This document shows, piece after piece, positions 1-9,091 of a stretch of 64,000 nucleotides of DNA. A program made the translations under genes and the position numbers. The notes beneath the pieces were generated by a model. That model did not search any database, was not told the DNA's origin, and was given only the letters and a program-made list of their open reading frames with translations. The stretch's first letter is position 1, and every line of letters starts with the position of its first letter. Source of the stretch: Serratia plymuthica NBRC 102599 (GTDB lineage Bacteria; Pseudomonadota; Gammaproteobacteria; Enterobacterales; Enterobacteriaceae); contig NZ_BCTU01000025.1 of NCBI RefSeq assembly GCF_001590925.1, positions 1 to 64,000 on the forward strand, in the 5' to 3' direction.

Positions 1-9
1 AAAAAAAAC

Positions 10-41
10 CCCGCCGATACGCGCTATCGGCGGGCTTTTTT
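10..41. terminator. Bidirectional intrinsic terminator after the M3 peptidase gene
   Basis: A 10-bp perfect stem (10-19 with 25-34) encloses a 5-base loop. It is flanked by a run of eight A on the left and six T on the right, so it can end transcription from either side. The M3 peptidase stop codon lies 11 bases away on the minus strand. Confidence 0.85.
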
Positions 42-51
42 CAATGGGTTG

Positions 52-1908
52 TCAGCCCAGGCGAGCGTTAATCGCCGCAGCGAAATCACGGCACATCTGC
101 TCGTCGCCCCCGGCGTTATCCGCCAGCACCTTATCGCCATCCACCACCCGGATATGCGCCGCCAGGTCGAAATCCGCCGCCGGCTGCGGCCGGGCGGCAG
201 CATCGGCAATGGTCTGCCGCGCCTCCTGCCATGCCTGCGCTACCGTCTGGTTACAGGCCTGCGCCAGGTAATCCGGGTTAAAACCTTCGCCGGTCAGGCT
301 GCGCAGCGTATCGTCGTGGCTGACGCCGTTGCCCGGTAACCAGTAGTGGCGCGCCAGATCCGGGCCAATCGCCGGGTTGTCTGTCAGATAACCGTCGCGT
401 TGCAGGAAAAATTGGCGCGTCTGCTCGACCGCCATCAACGCCAGCAGATAGCCCTGATAGGAACAGGCCGACTCCAATGACAACAGATGCGGGATCGCCA
501 GCGTCGGGCGCGGGCTGCCGCTGATACCCAATATCTTGCTTTCTACCTCGCGCGCCAACGCGGTAATCGCCTCAGGCGTGCGTTGTTCATCCTCCCACTG
601 GTACAGCGCCCATTCAAAGTAAGGCACCAGCAAGATATGACGCTCGTTGAAGGCCCGCATCGGTTGGCGCGCAGCGATACTGGCCTCAATCAGCGCATCC
701 GGCACCGGTTCGCCGGCGGCGTTCTTCGCATAACGTTTCAGCCAATCGGCGTCGTCCAGCAGGCTGTCGCAAAACATCGACTGGGTTTCGGCATAGGCCA
801 TTGACGTCGGCGGAAACTCCTGCGAGAAACAGGGCGCGTTCTGACAAATATTGGCGAAGTGCGCGGCGTGGCCGCCCTCGTGGAACAGGGTGTTCAGGCC
901 ATGAGCGCCGCTGCCTACCTGATCCGGCTGCGCCAGGCTGGTAAAGTTAATCCGCGCCGGCAGCCATTTGCCCTGCTGGATAAACGGCGGCACCGGCCCG
1001 TGCATAAAGCCGTTTTCATACTTGCCTGGGCGCACCAGCAGATCGAGATCCATCTGCGCGCCGCGAAAACCGATGTGCAGCCGTTTGAAACTGTTGATCC
1101 AACGTTCCAGCGACTGAGCAAACGGGAAATAGGGATCCAGTTGGCGGGTCACGTCACCGGCGCTGGCATAACGCAGGTTCCAGGGTTCCAGCGCCTGCGC
1201 GCCCTTCTCCGCCGCCAGCTGTTGCAAGCTGCGTGCATTGGCCTCCCGGGTCTGCAGCTCGAAACGATCGAGGATGGCGAACAGCTGTTCCGGCGCCATG
1301 CGCTCGGTTTTGTTCACCTTATAGTCGAAATAGTTGCGAAACCCCATCTGGCGCGCAAAGCGGTTGCGCAGACTAATCAGCTCCGGCAGGCCGTTGTGCA
1401 ACAACCACTGTTCCAGCTCGCGCAGCGCGTCTTGCGAGCTGCGGCGGCAGTCTTCGTTTTCATTGGTGGCCTGATTGGTCAACAGCTCGCCGAGCGAAGC
1501 ATTGACCCGTTGCCCTGCGGCATTCAGGTGGCTGACCGGGTTGGCCTTGCGCCGGGTATAAAGGTCCGCTTCGGCGCTGATGATCTGATCCAGCAACGTT
1601 TGCGCCTGCGCATCTTCAATCGCGTTGCAGTCAAAGAAACGCAGCCAACCGTTCAGCCCGTGTTGCAGCGCATCACGCTGCGCATCCTGCGGCAGGAGCT
1701 CCAGCCCGGCCAGCAGCCGGCGAATTTCAGCCAGCCGACGCGGTTCACCGATAAAGCGCTTGTAGGCACTTTCCGCCGCCGAGAAGCGCGCCGAAACCGC
1801 ATCACCGCCCGTGCCCATATAGTTCTGCCAGAACAGATCTTCTTTGGTGCGGTGAACGTCGAGGTAGTCCTGATTCAATTGATTGAAGTAATCGAGAGCC
1901 TGTTGCAT
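52..1908 (-). CDS. M3-family zinc oligopeptidase (thimet oligopeptidase/PepF-like)
   Basis: A 618-residue cytoplasmic-type zinc metallopeptidase expected to cleave short peptides. The zinc motif HEGGH (HExxH) lies near residue 340, and a downstream glutamate in AYAETQ fits the third zinc ligand seen in M3 enzymes. No signal peptide is visible. I chose the ATG at 1908 because AGG lies six bases upstream; a reading frame continuing to 2175 would run into ybiB and has no support. The gene follows ybiB by 49 bases on the same strand and ends at a strong terminator. The family call is firm; the exact substrate is not known. Confidence 0.85.
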   Translation of the reverse strand: MQQALDYFNQLNQDYLDVHRTKEDLFWQNYMGTGGDAVSARFSAAESAYKRFIGEPRRLAEIRRLLAGLELLPQDAQRDALQHGLNGWLRFFDCNAIEDAQAQTLLDQIISAEADLYTRRKANPVSHLNAAGQRVNASLGELLTNQATNENEDCRRSSQDALRELEQWLLHNGLPELISLRNRFARQMGFRNYFDYKVNKTERMAPEQLFAILDRFELQTREANARSLQQLAAEKGAQALEPWNLRYASAGDVTRQLDPYFPFAQSLERWINSFKRLHIGFRGAQMDLDLLVRPGKYENGFMHGPVPPFIQQGKWLPARINFTSLAQPDQVGSGAHGLNTLFHEGGHAAHFANICQNAPCFSQEFPPTSMAYAETQSMFCDSLLDDADWLKRYAKNAAGEPVPDALIEASIAARQPMRAFNERHILLVPYFEWALYQWEDEQRTPEAITALAREVESKILGISGSPRPTLAIPHLLSLESACSYQGYLLALMAVEQTRQFFLQRDGYLTDNPAIGPDLARHYWLPGNGVSHDDTLRSLTGEGFNPDYLAQACNQTVAQAWQEARQTIADAAARPQPAADFDLAAHIRVVDGDKVLADNAGGDEQMCRDFAAAINARLG

Positions 1909-1957
1909 AACCATCCTTTCGGCCAATATGCGTGATGTTCCAGTATAGCCAAGGGAT

Positions 1958-2917
1958 TTACGCGCTGCGTAAACGCGCCAACCCTTGCTCCAGGCTGTCA
2001 ACTTCACCGGCAGCCAGCAGACAGCAGGCAATCTGGCGCTGGATCGCCAGCGGAATGGCCACCTCCCCCGCCAGGCAGCGTTCGGTCCAGCGCGCGGTGG
2101 TTTCGGCATCCTTCGCCGCCGGCAGCTCTGGCGTCTCGTCCTGTGCCGGCCGCTCCAGCAGCACCTGCTGCTCACCGTCGACGATGTAATGGATTTGCGG
2201 GCAGCGCTGCGGGTTGGCGTAGGCTTCCCCTTCGGTACCGTGCATCAGCAGCCCGCGGGCGCCAATCTGGCGAAAGAAGGATGCCACGCGGCCGACATAT
2301 TCCGGGTGCGACACGCTGGCGATCCGCAGCACATCCTGCTCGGCGAAGGGCGTCGCCAGTTTGGCCAGCGTATGGGCGCTGTTACGCACCCCCATGCGCC
2401 AGCGCAGGCCAAGCTGCCTGTCCAGCGGGGCGGATAACGCATTGACCGGGATAAATACCGTTTCGCCGTTGTCCAGACGTTGCTGAGCATGCGCGGCATC
2501 TTGCGACCAGGGCAGGCCCAGCGCACGGAAGGTTTCCGCGCTGGTAACGCGGGTGCTGTCATCCAGCACGCCGTGTACCACCACCGGCAGGCCGACTCGC
2601 GCCAGCAACAACGCCAGCAGCGGCGTCAGATTAGCCTGTTTGCGCGCGCCGTTGTAACTGGGCAACACCACCGGCATCGGCCGCCCCTGCGGCGCCTGCA
2701 GGCGCATCACCTGCTGTTGCATCGCCTGGTAAAAGCCCAGCATTTCCTCCTCGGCTTCCCCTTTAATGCGCATGGCGATCAGAATGCCGCCCAACGCCAG
2801 TTCACCCACCTCGTCGGCCAGCATCTTTTGATAAAGCTGGAAGGCGGTTTCCCGGTCCAGATCGCGCGCGTGGTTCTTCCCACGGCCTATTTCTTTGATA
2901 ATTTTGGTGTAATCCAT
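1958..2917 (-). CDS. ybiB: YbiB, TrpD2-family nucleic-acid-binding protein
   Basis: A 319-residue protein that matches E. coli YbiB in length and sequence style. YbiB has the fold of anthranilate phosphoribosyltransferase (glycosyltransferase family 3: N-terminal helical domain with ADEVGELALGGILIAMRIKGE, then an alpha/beta domain). Established work describes this family as binding nucleic acids rather than making tryptophan. In E. coli ybiB is in the LexA-controlled dinG-ybiB unit; here dinG is about 7.6 kb upstream and ybiB follows a PaiB-like gene on the same strand. I saw no LexA-type CTG-N10-CAG site in the short upstream gap. Confidence 0.85.
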   Translation of the reverse strand: MDYTKIIKEIGRGKNHARDLDRETAFQLYQKMLADEVGELALGGILIAMRIKGEAEEEMLGFYQAMQQQVMRLQAPQGRPMPVVLPSYNGARKQANLTPLLALLLARVGLPVVVHGVLDDSTRVTSAETFRALGLPWSQDAAHAQQRLDNGETVFIPVNALSAPLDRQLGLRWRMGVRNSAHTLAKLATPFAEQDVLRIASVSHPEYVGRVASFFRQIGARGLLMHGTEGEAYANPQRCPQIHYIVDGEQQVLLERPAQDETPELPAAKDAETTARWTERCLAGEVAIPLAIQRQIACCLLAAGEVDSLEQGLARLRSA

Positions 2918-2957
2918 CGCCTGTACGTCCCCTGATTCAGTCTGGGATTAGCATACC

Positions 2958-3590
2958 CTATCCACGCCGCCGCTCAACCTCATCCGCCAACCGCTGCTGG
3001 TCGGCATTACCCGCGCGCAGTCCGGCGATCACGCCGTCGACGTCATCAGGGCTACGGTTCTGGCTCATCTTCCATTTGCCCTCGCGCCGGGTCACGGCGA
3101 TTTCGATACCGACAATGCCCTTGATCTGCGCGGCGATATAATGCGCCGGGGCATCGTCAATCCCCCAGGGTTCAGGCTGCCGCCCTTCCTGCAACGCCGT
3201 TAACCCTGCCAGTTGCCGGCGCAACCAACCCGCATCTTCGGTTACCGTCGGTACGCCATATAGCTGCACCAGGCTGTAATTCCAGGTCGGTACCGCCTTG
3301 CCGGTCTGGCGTTTGGTTTCGTACCAGCCCGGCGAGATATAGCCATCAACGCCCTGAAACACCACCAGGCATTCCCGCACCGCCTGTAACCCTTGCCAGT
3401 GGCGATTGGCGCGCGACAGGTGCGCCCGCAAGCAGAGGTTTCCCTGCTCGTCGGCATCAATCAAAAACGGCAGCGGATCCGCCACCAGCCCTTGCTCACC
3501 CTGGCTGATCAACATGCCCAGCGGGTTGGCGCGCACCAGCGCAATTTGGGCTTCCAGGTCATCTTCACGGAATGAGGCAGGTTGATACAT
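2958..3590 (-). CDS. PaiB-like FMN-binding negative transcriptional regulator family protein
   Basis: A 210-residue protein starting MYQPASFREDD and carrying the family core DPLPFLID, LRAHLSRANRHW and YISPGWYETK followed by VPTWNYSLVQLYG. These features define the PaiB family, which has a flavin-reductase-like split barrel. Bacillus PaiB is linked to repression of sporulation and protease genes; in enterobacteria the role is largely unassigned. The start at 3590 has a weak upstream purine stretch. It stands 60 bases from a divergently regulated MFS pump gene on the same strand and 40 bases upstream of ybiB. Regulation is not evident from sequence. Confidence 0.8.
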   Translation of the reverse strand: MYQPASFREDDLEAQIALVRANPLGMLISQGEQGLVADPLPFLIDADEQGNLCLRAHLSRANRHWQGLQAVRECLVVFQGVDGYISPGWYETKRQTGKAVPTWNYSLVQLYGVPTVTEDAGWLRRQLAGLTALQEGRQPEPWGIDDAPAHYIAAQIKGIVGIEIAVTRREGKWKMSQNRSPDDVDGVIAGLRAGNADQQRLADEVERRRG

Positions 3591-3650
3591 GCGTTTGGCT
3601 CCTTTGACGTCGGGTAGAAGCCACCAGCAATAACACCCACCGGCGGTTTG

Positions 3651-5072
3651 CTAAAGAGCCAGTTTAGGCTGTTGTTGGATGATCCACCTCAGCAGCACAA
3701 AGGCCACCCCCATCGCCGACAGGTTGTAGATCATGGCGCCGGCAAATGCCTGCCCATAACGATCCGCTCCGCCGCCCGCAGCCAACAGCGGGACAAAAAA
3801 TGCGCCGCTGGCGGCGATGCCCAGTGCGCCGCCCACCTGCTGCACGGTGGAAATCACCCCGGCAGCCATGCCCGCCTGCTGTTCCTTTACCAGCCCGAGC
3901 ACCAGATTAAGCAGCGGCGTCATGCTCAATGCCTGTCCAAACCCCAGGATCACCAACCCCGGCAGCAGCCGGAGCGGATTCACCAACGCCGTGCCCCACA
4001 GCACCTGCGCCACCAGCCACGCCATCCCGGCGGCGTAGACCGCCACACCGCCGGGCAAGACGCCGTTACCCCAACGTTGCGCCAGCCTTGGCGCCAGAAA
4101 CGAGGCTAGCATAAAGGCCGCACTGGCGGGCGCGAACAGGCTGCCCGCCTGAAACGGTGTCAGGCCAATCCCCGCCTGCAACAGCAGCGCAAAACACAGG
4201 AAGAACGAGGAGGCGGTAGAGTAAATCGCCAGTACCACCGCGACCCCAAGGCCAAAGCTTCCCTGCCGGAACAGCGCAGGATCGAGCACTGCATCTCCGG
4301 TATGCAGCGCCAATCGGCGCTCCCAGCGCACAAAAACCCAGAGTACCAGCACCGCCATTGCCAGCGCGGGCCACACCCACCAGGGCCAGCCGCGCGACGG
4401 CCCTTCCAGCAAGGGCACTAACAGCAACAACAAGCCCGCTGCAGCCAGCAGCAGGCCGACGCCATCCAGCCGCTGCGCCTGCTCGAGGCGCGATTCGGGA
4501 ATGCGCCGCGCCGCCAGCAAAGCCAGCGCGCCAATCGGCAGGTTGATCAGGAAAATCATGCGCCAACCGCTGCCGAAAATATCGGCCTCAATAATGAACC
4601 CGCCGAGGATCTGACCGAAAATCGCCGCCAGCCCCAGCGTCATGCCCAGCCAGGCAAAGGCGCGCCGCCGCTGTTGCGGGCCGTACAACACGCGCAGCAG
4701 CGCATAAATCTGCGGGAACAGCAGCGCCGCCGCCGCCCCTTGCAGAAAACGCGCCGCGATCAGCATGCCGAGCGACGTAGCCATGCCGCACAGCGCCGAA
4801 GTCAGGGTAAAGCCCAGCATGCCCAGGCTGAACATCCGGCGACGGCCAAAGCGATCGCCCAAACGCCCGCCGGCTATCAACAACACGCCGAAAGCCAGTT
4901 CATAGCCGGCGATAATCAGCCCCACGCCGGCAAAATCGGCGGCGAACTGCTGCTGGACAACCGGCGCCGCCACGTTCACGACAAACAGGTCAAACACCGT
5001 CACGAATCCACCCAACAACAACACCGGCAACCCAGGCAAGCCCCGATCGCCGCAAGATAATGACTGTTCCAT
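3651..5072 (-). CDS. MFS drug-efflux transporter, DHA2 (EmrB/QacA) type
   Basis: A 473-residue inner-membrane protein made almost wholly of hydrophobic helices, with MFS motif A as GGRLGDRFGRRR near residue 70 and the MFS antiporter signature LGLAAIFGQILGGF in helix 5. These place it with proton-driven drug exporters of the DHA2 group (about 14 helices). The start at 5072 is well supported by GGAGG six bases upstream. It is divergent from an XRE regulator gene across a 97-base gap, a common arrangement in which the regulator controls the pump. The substrate cannot be read from sequence. Confidence 0.85.
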   Translation of the reverse strand: MEQSLSCGDRGLPGLPVLLLGGFVTVFDLFVVNVAAPVVQQQFAADFAGVGLIIAGYELAFGVLLIAGGRLGDRFGRRRMFSLGMLGFTLTSALCGMATSLGMLIAARFLQGAAAALLFPQIYALLRVLYGPQQRRRAFAWLGMTLGLAAIFGQILGGFIIEADIFGSGWRMIFLINLPIGALALLAARRIPESRLEQAQRLDGVGLLLAAAGLLLLLVPLLEGPSRGWPWWVWPALAMAVLVLWVFVRWERRLALHTGDAVLDPALFRQGSFGLGVAVVLAIYSTASSFFLCFALLLQAGIGLTPFQAGSLFAPASAAFMLASFLAPRLAQRWGNGVLPGGVAVYAAGMAWLVAQVLWGTALVNPLRLLPGLVILGFGQALSMTPLLNLVLGLVKEQQAGMAAGVISTVQQVGGALGIAASGAFFVPLLAAGGGADRYGQAFAGAMIYNLSAMGVAFVLLRWIIQQQPKLAL

Positions 5073-5169
5073 AACACCTCCGAGATTAGGATGGCGGCAG
5101 TATGGAACATGTCTTAAACTGTTACTATATAGCCATTTATACTATTACTGAAAACAACAGGACAGCCGT

Positions 5170-6006
5170 ATGCCGCCACGTACCCTCAATCGAACCCGTC
5201 AGGATCTGGCGGACTTTCTGCGTCAGAAGCGCGAGAAACTGTCGCCGCAGGCTGTCGGCTTGCCGAGCGGTAACCGACGCCGTACGCCGGGGCTGCGGCG
5301 CGAAGAGGTTGCGGCGTTGGCGGGCGTGGGCCTCACCTGGTACACCTGGCTGGAACAAGGGCGGGAAATCAACGCTTCGGTGGATTTTCTGGAAAATCTG
5401 GCGCGGGTGCTAAAGCTGGATGCGACCGCACGATACCATCTGTTTTTGCTGGCGCATCAGCGCCCGCCGGTACCGGTCGGCCATCAGTGGTGCCAGGTTT
5501 CACCGCTGGTGCGCCGCCTGCTGGACGACCTGCAGTTGCGCCCGGCTTACGTGATGAACCTGAGTTGGGACATCATCGCCTGGAATCCGGCGGCGGAAAG
5601 GCTGTTCGCCATCGGCGAGCGTCCGGCGGAGCAGCGCAACATGCTGTGGATGCTGTTCGCCGATCCGCAGCTCAACCAACGGCTGGTGGAGTGGCAGGCG
5701 CAGGCGCCGCAAATCCTCGCCAGCTTTCGCCGCGACTATGCCCGCGCGCCCGATGACGCCACCATGCAGCAACGGATACAGGCGCTGGAGCAGGTATCGC
5801 CGCAGTTCCGCCAGCTGTGGCAGCAGCATGACATTCACGGCCGTTGTCAGGGGCAACGCACCTTTAACGTGCCGGGGGCCGGTCAGGTGACCTTTGAGCA
5901 CGCGTCGTTTATCGTCGATGAGGAAAATCATTTGCGGCTGGTGATGTACAGCGCGCTGGCGCAATGCCCGGCCAGCGCAGCGTTTGAGGCGTTGTTGCAG
6001 GCGTGA
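5170..6006 (+). CDS. XRE-type regulator with MmyB-like ligand-binding domain
   Basis: A 278-residue regulator. The N-terminal helix-turn-helix spans about residues 10-75, with the characteristic RRTPGLRREEVAALAGVGLTWYTWLEQGR. The remainder matches the MmyB-like (PAS-related) domain with AYVMNLSWDIIAWNPAAERLF. Proteins of this build usually repress or activate an adjacent transporter or oxidoreductase, here the divergent MFS pump, so control of that pump is the simplest inference. The AT-rich gap 5073-5169 must hold both promoters. Its stop lies only two bases from the stop of the convergent LysE gene. Confidence 0.85.
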   Translation: MPPRTLNRTRQDLADFLRQKREKLSPQAVGLPSGNRRRTPGLRREEVAALAGVGLTWYTWLEQGREINASVDFLENLARVLKLDATARYHLFLLAHQRPPVPVGHQWCQVSPLVRRLLDDLQLRPAYVMNLSWDIIAWNPAAERLFAIGERPAEQRNMLWMLFADPQLNQRLVEWQAQAPQILASFRRDYARAPDDATMQQRIQALEQVSPQFRQLWQQHDIHGRCQGQRTFNVPGAGQVTFEHASFIVDEENHLRLVMYSALAQCPASAAFEALLQA

Positions 6007-6008
6007 GG

Positions 6009-6638
6009 CTATTTACGGCTGTCAAAAATCAGCTTGCAGGCCAACCCGGCGAACACGCCGCTGAGCAGATAGTTCGGCCAACGCGCGCTGAAGCGGCGGC
6101 CGACAAAACGGCTTTTCATGCCGCTGACCGCCAGGATCACCCCGCCGTTAATCAGCAGGCCCACCAGATTCAGTACCGTCGCCAGCAGCAGCATCTGCAC
6201 CACCACTGAACCGGCATGCGGATCGAGAAACTGCGGGAACAGCGCCAGAACGAACAGCGCCATTTTCGGATTGAGCAGGTTGGTGAACAGCCCCTGGCGG
6301 AAAATTCGCGCTGTCGGCACAGCCGCTAATCCGGAAGATGCCTGTAAACTGCTGCCCGATCGCAGCGTTTTCCACGCCAGATACAGCAAATAAGCCGCAC
6401 CCAACAGTCTCACCGCATCATAGGCCAGCGGCACCGCGACAAACAGCTGCGACAGGCCCAACGCCGCCGCCAAGGCGTGGCAGTATGTGCCGAGCTGGAT
6501 CCCCGCCAGTGACGCGAAACCGGCGCGGCGCCCCTGGCTGACGCTGCGCGAAGCGATTAGCAGCATATCCGGGCCTGGAGTTAGCGTTAACGCCAAACAG
6601 GCGCCGGAAAACAATAAAAGCGTGGAAGCATCAACCAT
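6009..6638 (-). CDS. LysE/RhtB-family amino-acid exporter
   Basis: A 209-residue membrane protein with five to six hydrophobic segments and the LysE hallmark LTLTPGPDMLLIASRSVSQGRRAG near the N terminus. The family exports amino acids or homoserine lactones by proton exchange at the inner membrane. AGGTG lies upstream of the ATG at 6638. It is convergent with the XRE gene and 73 bases downstream of a LysR gene reading in the same direction. The substrate is not known. Confidence 0.85.
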   Translation of the reverse strand: MVDASTLLLFSGACLALTLTPGPDMLLIASRSVSQGRRAGFASLAGIQLGTYCHALAAALGLSQLFVAVPLAYDAVRLLGAAYLLYLAWKTLRSGSSLQASSGLAAVPTARIFRQGLFTNLLNPKMALFVLALFPQFLDPHAGSVVVQMLLLATVLNLVGLLINGGVILAVSGMKSRFVGRRFSARWPNYLLSGVFAGLACKLIFDSRK

Positions 6639-6711
6639 AAATCACCTGAGTGGAACGTGACGGGAGCGAAGCTTTATCATAGCCACGCCATCGGCTTTTA
6701 CCAGCGCCAAA

Positions 6712-7626
6712 TCATTGCCACGGAGCCTTGGGCAGGAAGGCCGCCAACAGAGCGTCGATCGCCACCCTCACCCGTAGCGGCATCGCGGTCCCCTTCAGCC
6801 AGACGACGTTAATCGCCAGCCCCGGCCCACAGCTGCCTGGCAGGATTTCCCGCAGCGTTCCCGCCGTCAGCGCGTCGTGCGCCAGCCAGCGCGGCAACAT
6901 GGCAATGCCGTGCCCGGCGCAGGCGGCACTCAGCACCGCCTCCATATTCCCCAATCGCAGGCGGGCCGGCGGTTGCAGCCGCTGAGTTTTCCCCTGCGGG
7001 TCCAGCAATTGCCAGGGCTGGCTATGCCCGTCACGCAGCATGCCGATCGCCTGATGCTGCAACAGCTCAGCTACCGCGCCAGGCTCGCCCTGCCGCGCCA
7101 GATAGGCCGGTGCGGCGCAAAGTATCTGCTTCTGCTCCCCCAACTGGCGTGCGGTGATGGCCACCGCATCGCCGGGCGAACCGATTCGCACGGCCAGATC
7201 GATGCCCTCTTCCGCCAGATCTGACGCCCGATTGGAAAACAGCGCTTCGAGATGCAACTGCGGGTAGCGGTCCGTCAGCGCCAACAGCGGCGGCAACACC
7301 CATTTTTGACCAAACAGCACCGGCAGCGATACCCGCAACCGTCCTTCCGGCGTGCGGGCTCGGGCTGCCAGTTGGCTTTCCGCCGCTTCCAGCGCCGCCA
7401 GCGCTTTAAGGCAATCGTCATAAAACAGCTGCCCTTCGTCAGTCAGCGACAAACTGCGCGTGGTGCGTTGAAACAATCGCACCTGCAACCGCTGCTCCAA
7501 CCGCGCCACCGCTTTACCCACGGTTGAACGAGAAAGCCCGAGCTGTTCCGCCGCGCGACTAAAACCGCCGGCCTGAACGGCCTGCACAAAGGCGCGGATC
7601 GCATGTAATCGTTCGCTGGAGATCAT
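6712..7626 (-). CDS. LysR-family transcriptional regulator
   Basis: A 304-residue LysR protein: winged helix-turn-helix at residues 5-65 (FVQAVQAGGFSRAAEQLGLSRSTVGKAVARLE) and a periplasmic-binding-fold effector domain after residue 90. I chose the ATG at 7626, where the conserved N terminus begins; a frame running to 7869 would overlap the divergent gene and adds no domain. It is divergent from a DHA2-type MFS gene across 112 bases, which suggests that it controls that pump. A TTAAT-N6-ATTAA inverted repeat in the gap is a possible binding site. Confidence 0.85.
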   Translation of the reverse strand: MISSERLHAIRAFVQAVQAGGFSRAAEQLGLSRSTVGKAVARLEQRLQVRLFQRTTRSLSLTDEGQLFYDDCLKALAALEAAESQLAARARTPEGRLRVSLPVLFGQKWVLPPLLALTDRYPQLHLEALFSNRASDLAEEGIDLAVRIGSPGDAVAITARQLGEQKQILCAAPAYLARQGEPGAVAELLQHQAIGMLRDGHSQPWQLLDPQGKTQRLQPPARLRLGNMEAVLSAACAGHGIAMLPRWLAHDALTAGTLREILPGSCGPGLAINVVWLKGTAMPLRVRVAIDALLAAFLPKAPWQ

Positions 7627-7648
7627 GAGCGCTGCCCTATTGGCGATA

Positions 7649-7664
7649 TTAATTCGCTTATTAA
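7649..7664. promoter_or_regulatory. Inverted repeat, possible LysR site
   Basis: TTAAT and ATTAA arms are separated by six bases in the gap between the LysR gene and the divergent MFS gene. The position and the dyad fit a LysR-type T-N11-A operator. This is an inference from position and symmetry only. Confidence 0.3.
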
Positions 7665-7738
7665 ACGATGAAACGCCGCCACTGGCTACTCTCTGCGCTG
7701 AGTAAACTGAACACATTATTTTCAGCCGAGGAAAACCC

Positions 7739-9091
7739 ATGAGCGAACGCAGCGAAGTCCTGACCGAAGCCGGCACACCCCGTCTGTGGCGATTGCTGAT
7801 CGGCATCAGCATCGCCAGCTTTTTGGGCTGTATCGATTTCACTATCGTCAATACCACAATCCCGGCCATTCAGCGCGAGCTGGCGGCCAGCCTGGGCCGC
7901 GTGCAGTGGGTAATGGCGCTGTTCGTGATGGCGCTGTGCGCCTTTATGGTCAGCGCAGGGCGGCTGGCAGATTTGTACGGGCGCCGTCGGGTGCTGTACA
8001 GCGGGATGTTGGTGTTCGCCGGCGCATCGCTGGGCGCCGGGCTGGCGGGCAGCATTGAGCTGCTCAATGTCTGGCGCTTCGTGCAGGGTGCGGCCTGCGC
8101 CGTGTTGTACACCGCGACCACCTCGATCGTCGCCGATGCCTGGCCGCCGCAGCAGCGCGGTCGTGCCATCGGTATTTTACTGGCGGTGAACGGACTGGGC
8201 CTGGCGATCGGCCCGGTTGCCGGTGGCCTGTTGGTCGGCTCGCTGGGCTGGCGCTGGGTGTTTCTGTTGAACGTGCCGTTGATCGCGCTGAGTTTCGCGT
8301 TCTGTCTGGGAACGGTGCGGGAGTCTCGCGCACAGCAAGGCGCACGGCTGGATATTCCCGGTCTGTTGTTGTTGATCGTCGGCGTCGCCGGGTTGTTGCT
8401 GGCCATCAGCCAGGGCGGCCAGTGGGGTTGGCTGAATGCCAAGACCCTGCTGACAACCGCGTTGGCGGTGGCCGCGCTGGGCCTGTTGTTGCCGGTCGAG
8501 CGCCGGGCGCATTCACCGTTGGTGCCGCTGGAATTGCTGCGAAGCCCAGCCTTACTGCGCGTCTGCCTGCTGAGCGCGCTGCTGGCCTTCTTCTACTGCG
8601 CCGCTTTTTTCCTGATGCCGATCTATCTGGAAAGCACCCGCCACTACGGGGGCGTAATGCTGGGTTTATTGCTGTTGCCCACCACGGCCGTGATGGCGTT
8701 CATCTCGCCCTGGGTAGGTCGATGGGTGGATAAATCCGGCCCACGGCCGGCGTTGATCCTCGGCTTTGCGGCGCTGGCCGCCTCCGCCGCGCTGCAAAGT
8801 CTGTTTACCGCCGCCAGCCCGTTGCCGCTGCTCCTCAGCGCCTTCGCTCTGATGGGGCTGGGTTGGGGTTGCATTCTCGGCCCGCTGGTGATGGCGACGC
8901 TCGGCAGCGTCAACGAAGCGCAAAGCGGCGGCGCGCTGGGCATCACCTGGACGCTGCACAACCTGGGCGGCGCGGTAGGTCTGGCACTGGCTGCGTTGAT
9001 TTACCCGGCCTACGGCTACCGGGCGGTGATGTTGTTACTACTGACGTTGTCACTGTTCGGATGCCTGCTTGCCGCCTGGCGTAGCCGTTAA
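7739..9091 (+). CDS. MFS transporter, DHA2 type
   Basis: A 450-residue multi-helix transporter. Motif A appears as GRLADLYGRRR near residue 80, and the antiporter motif region reads LGLAIGPVAGGLLVG near residue 160. GAGGAAAA lies just upstream of the ATG at 7739. It is likely a proton-coupled drug or metabolite exporter under the divergent LysR gene. Its last 42 bases overlap the 3' end of the convergent EamA gene, so the two messages are complementary at their ends. The substrate cannot be assigned. Confidence 0.85.
   Translation: MSERSEVLTEAGTPRLWRLLIGISIASFLGCIDFTIVNTTIPAIQRELAASLGRVQWVMALFVMALCAFMVSAGRLADLYGRRRVLYSGMLVFAGASLGAGLAGSIELLNVWRFVQGAACAVLYTATTSIVADAWPPQQRGRAIGILLAVNGLGLAIGPVAGGLLVGSLGWRWVFLLNVPLIALSFAFCLGTVRESRAQQGARLDIPGLLLLIVGVAGLLLAISQGGQWGWLNAKTLLTTALAVAALGLLLPVERRAHSPLVPLELLRSPALLRVCLLSALLAFFYCAAFFLMPIYLESTRHYGGVMLGLLLLPTTAVMAFISPWVGRWVDKSGPRPALILGFAALAASAALQSLFTAASPLPLLLSAFALMGLGWGCILGPLVMATLGSVNEAQSGGALGITWTLHNLGGAVGLALAALIYPAYGYRAVMLLLLTLSLFGCLLAAWRSR

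Noticed and set aside
1909-2175. Upstream extension of the M3 peptidase frame to 2175
   Set aside because: It would overlap ybiB by about 220 bases; the ATG at 1908 has a proper ribosome site and begins the conserved N terminus.
7627-7869. Longer start for the LysR gene up to 7869
   Set aside because: It would overlap the divergent MFS gene and add 81 residues without homology; LysR proteins start close to the helix-turn-helix, as with the ATG at 7626.
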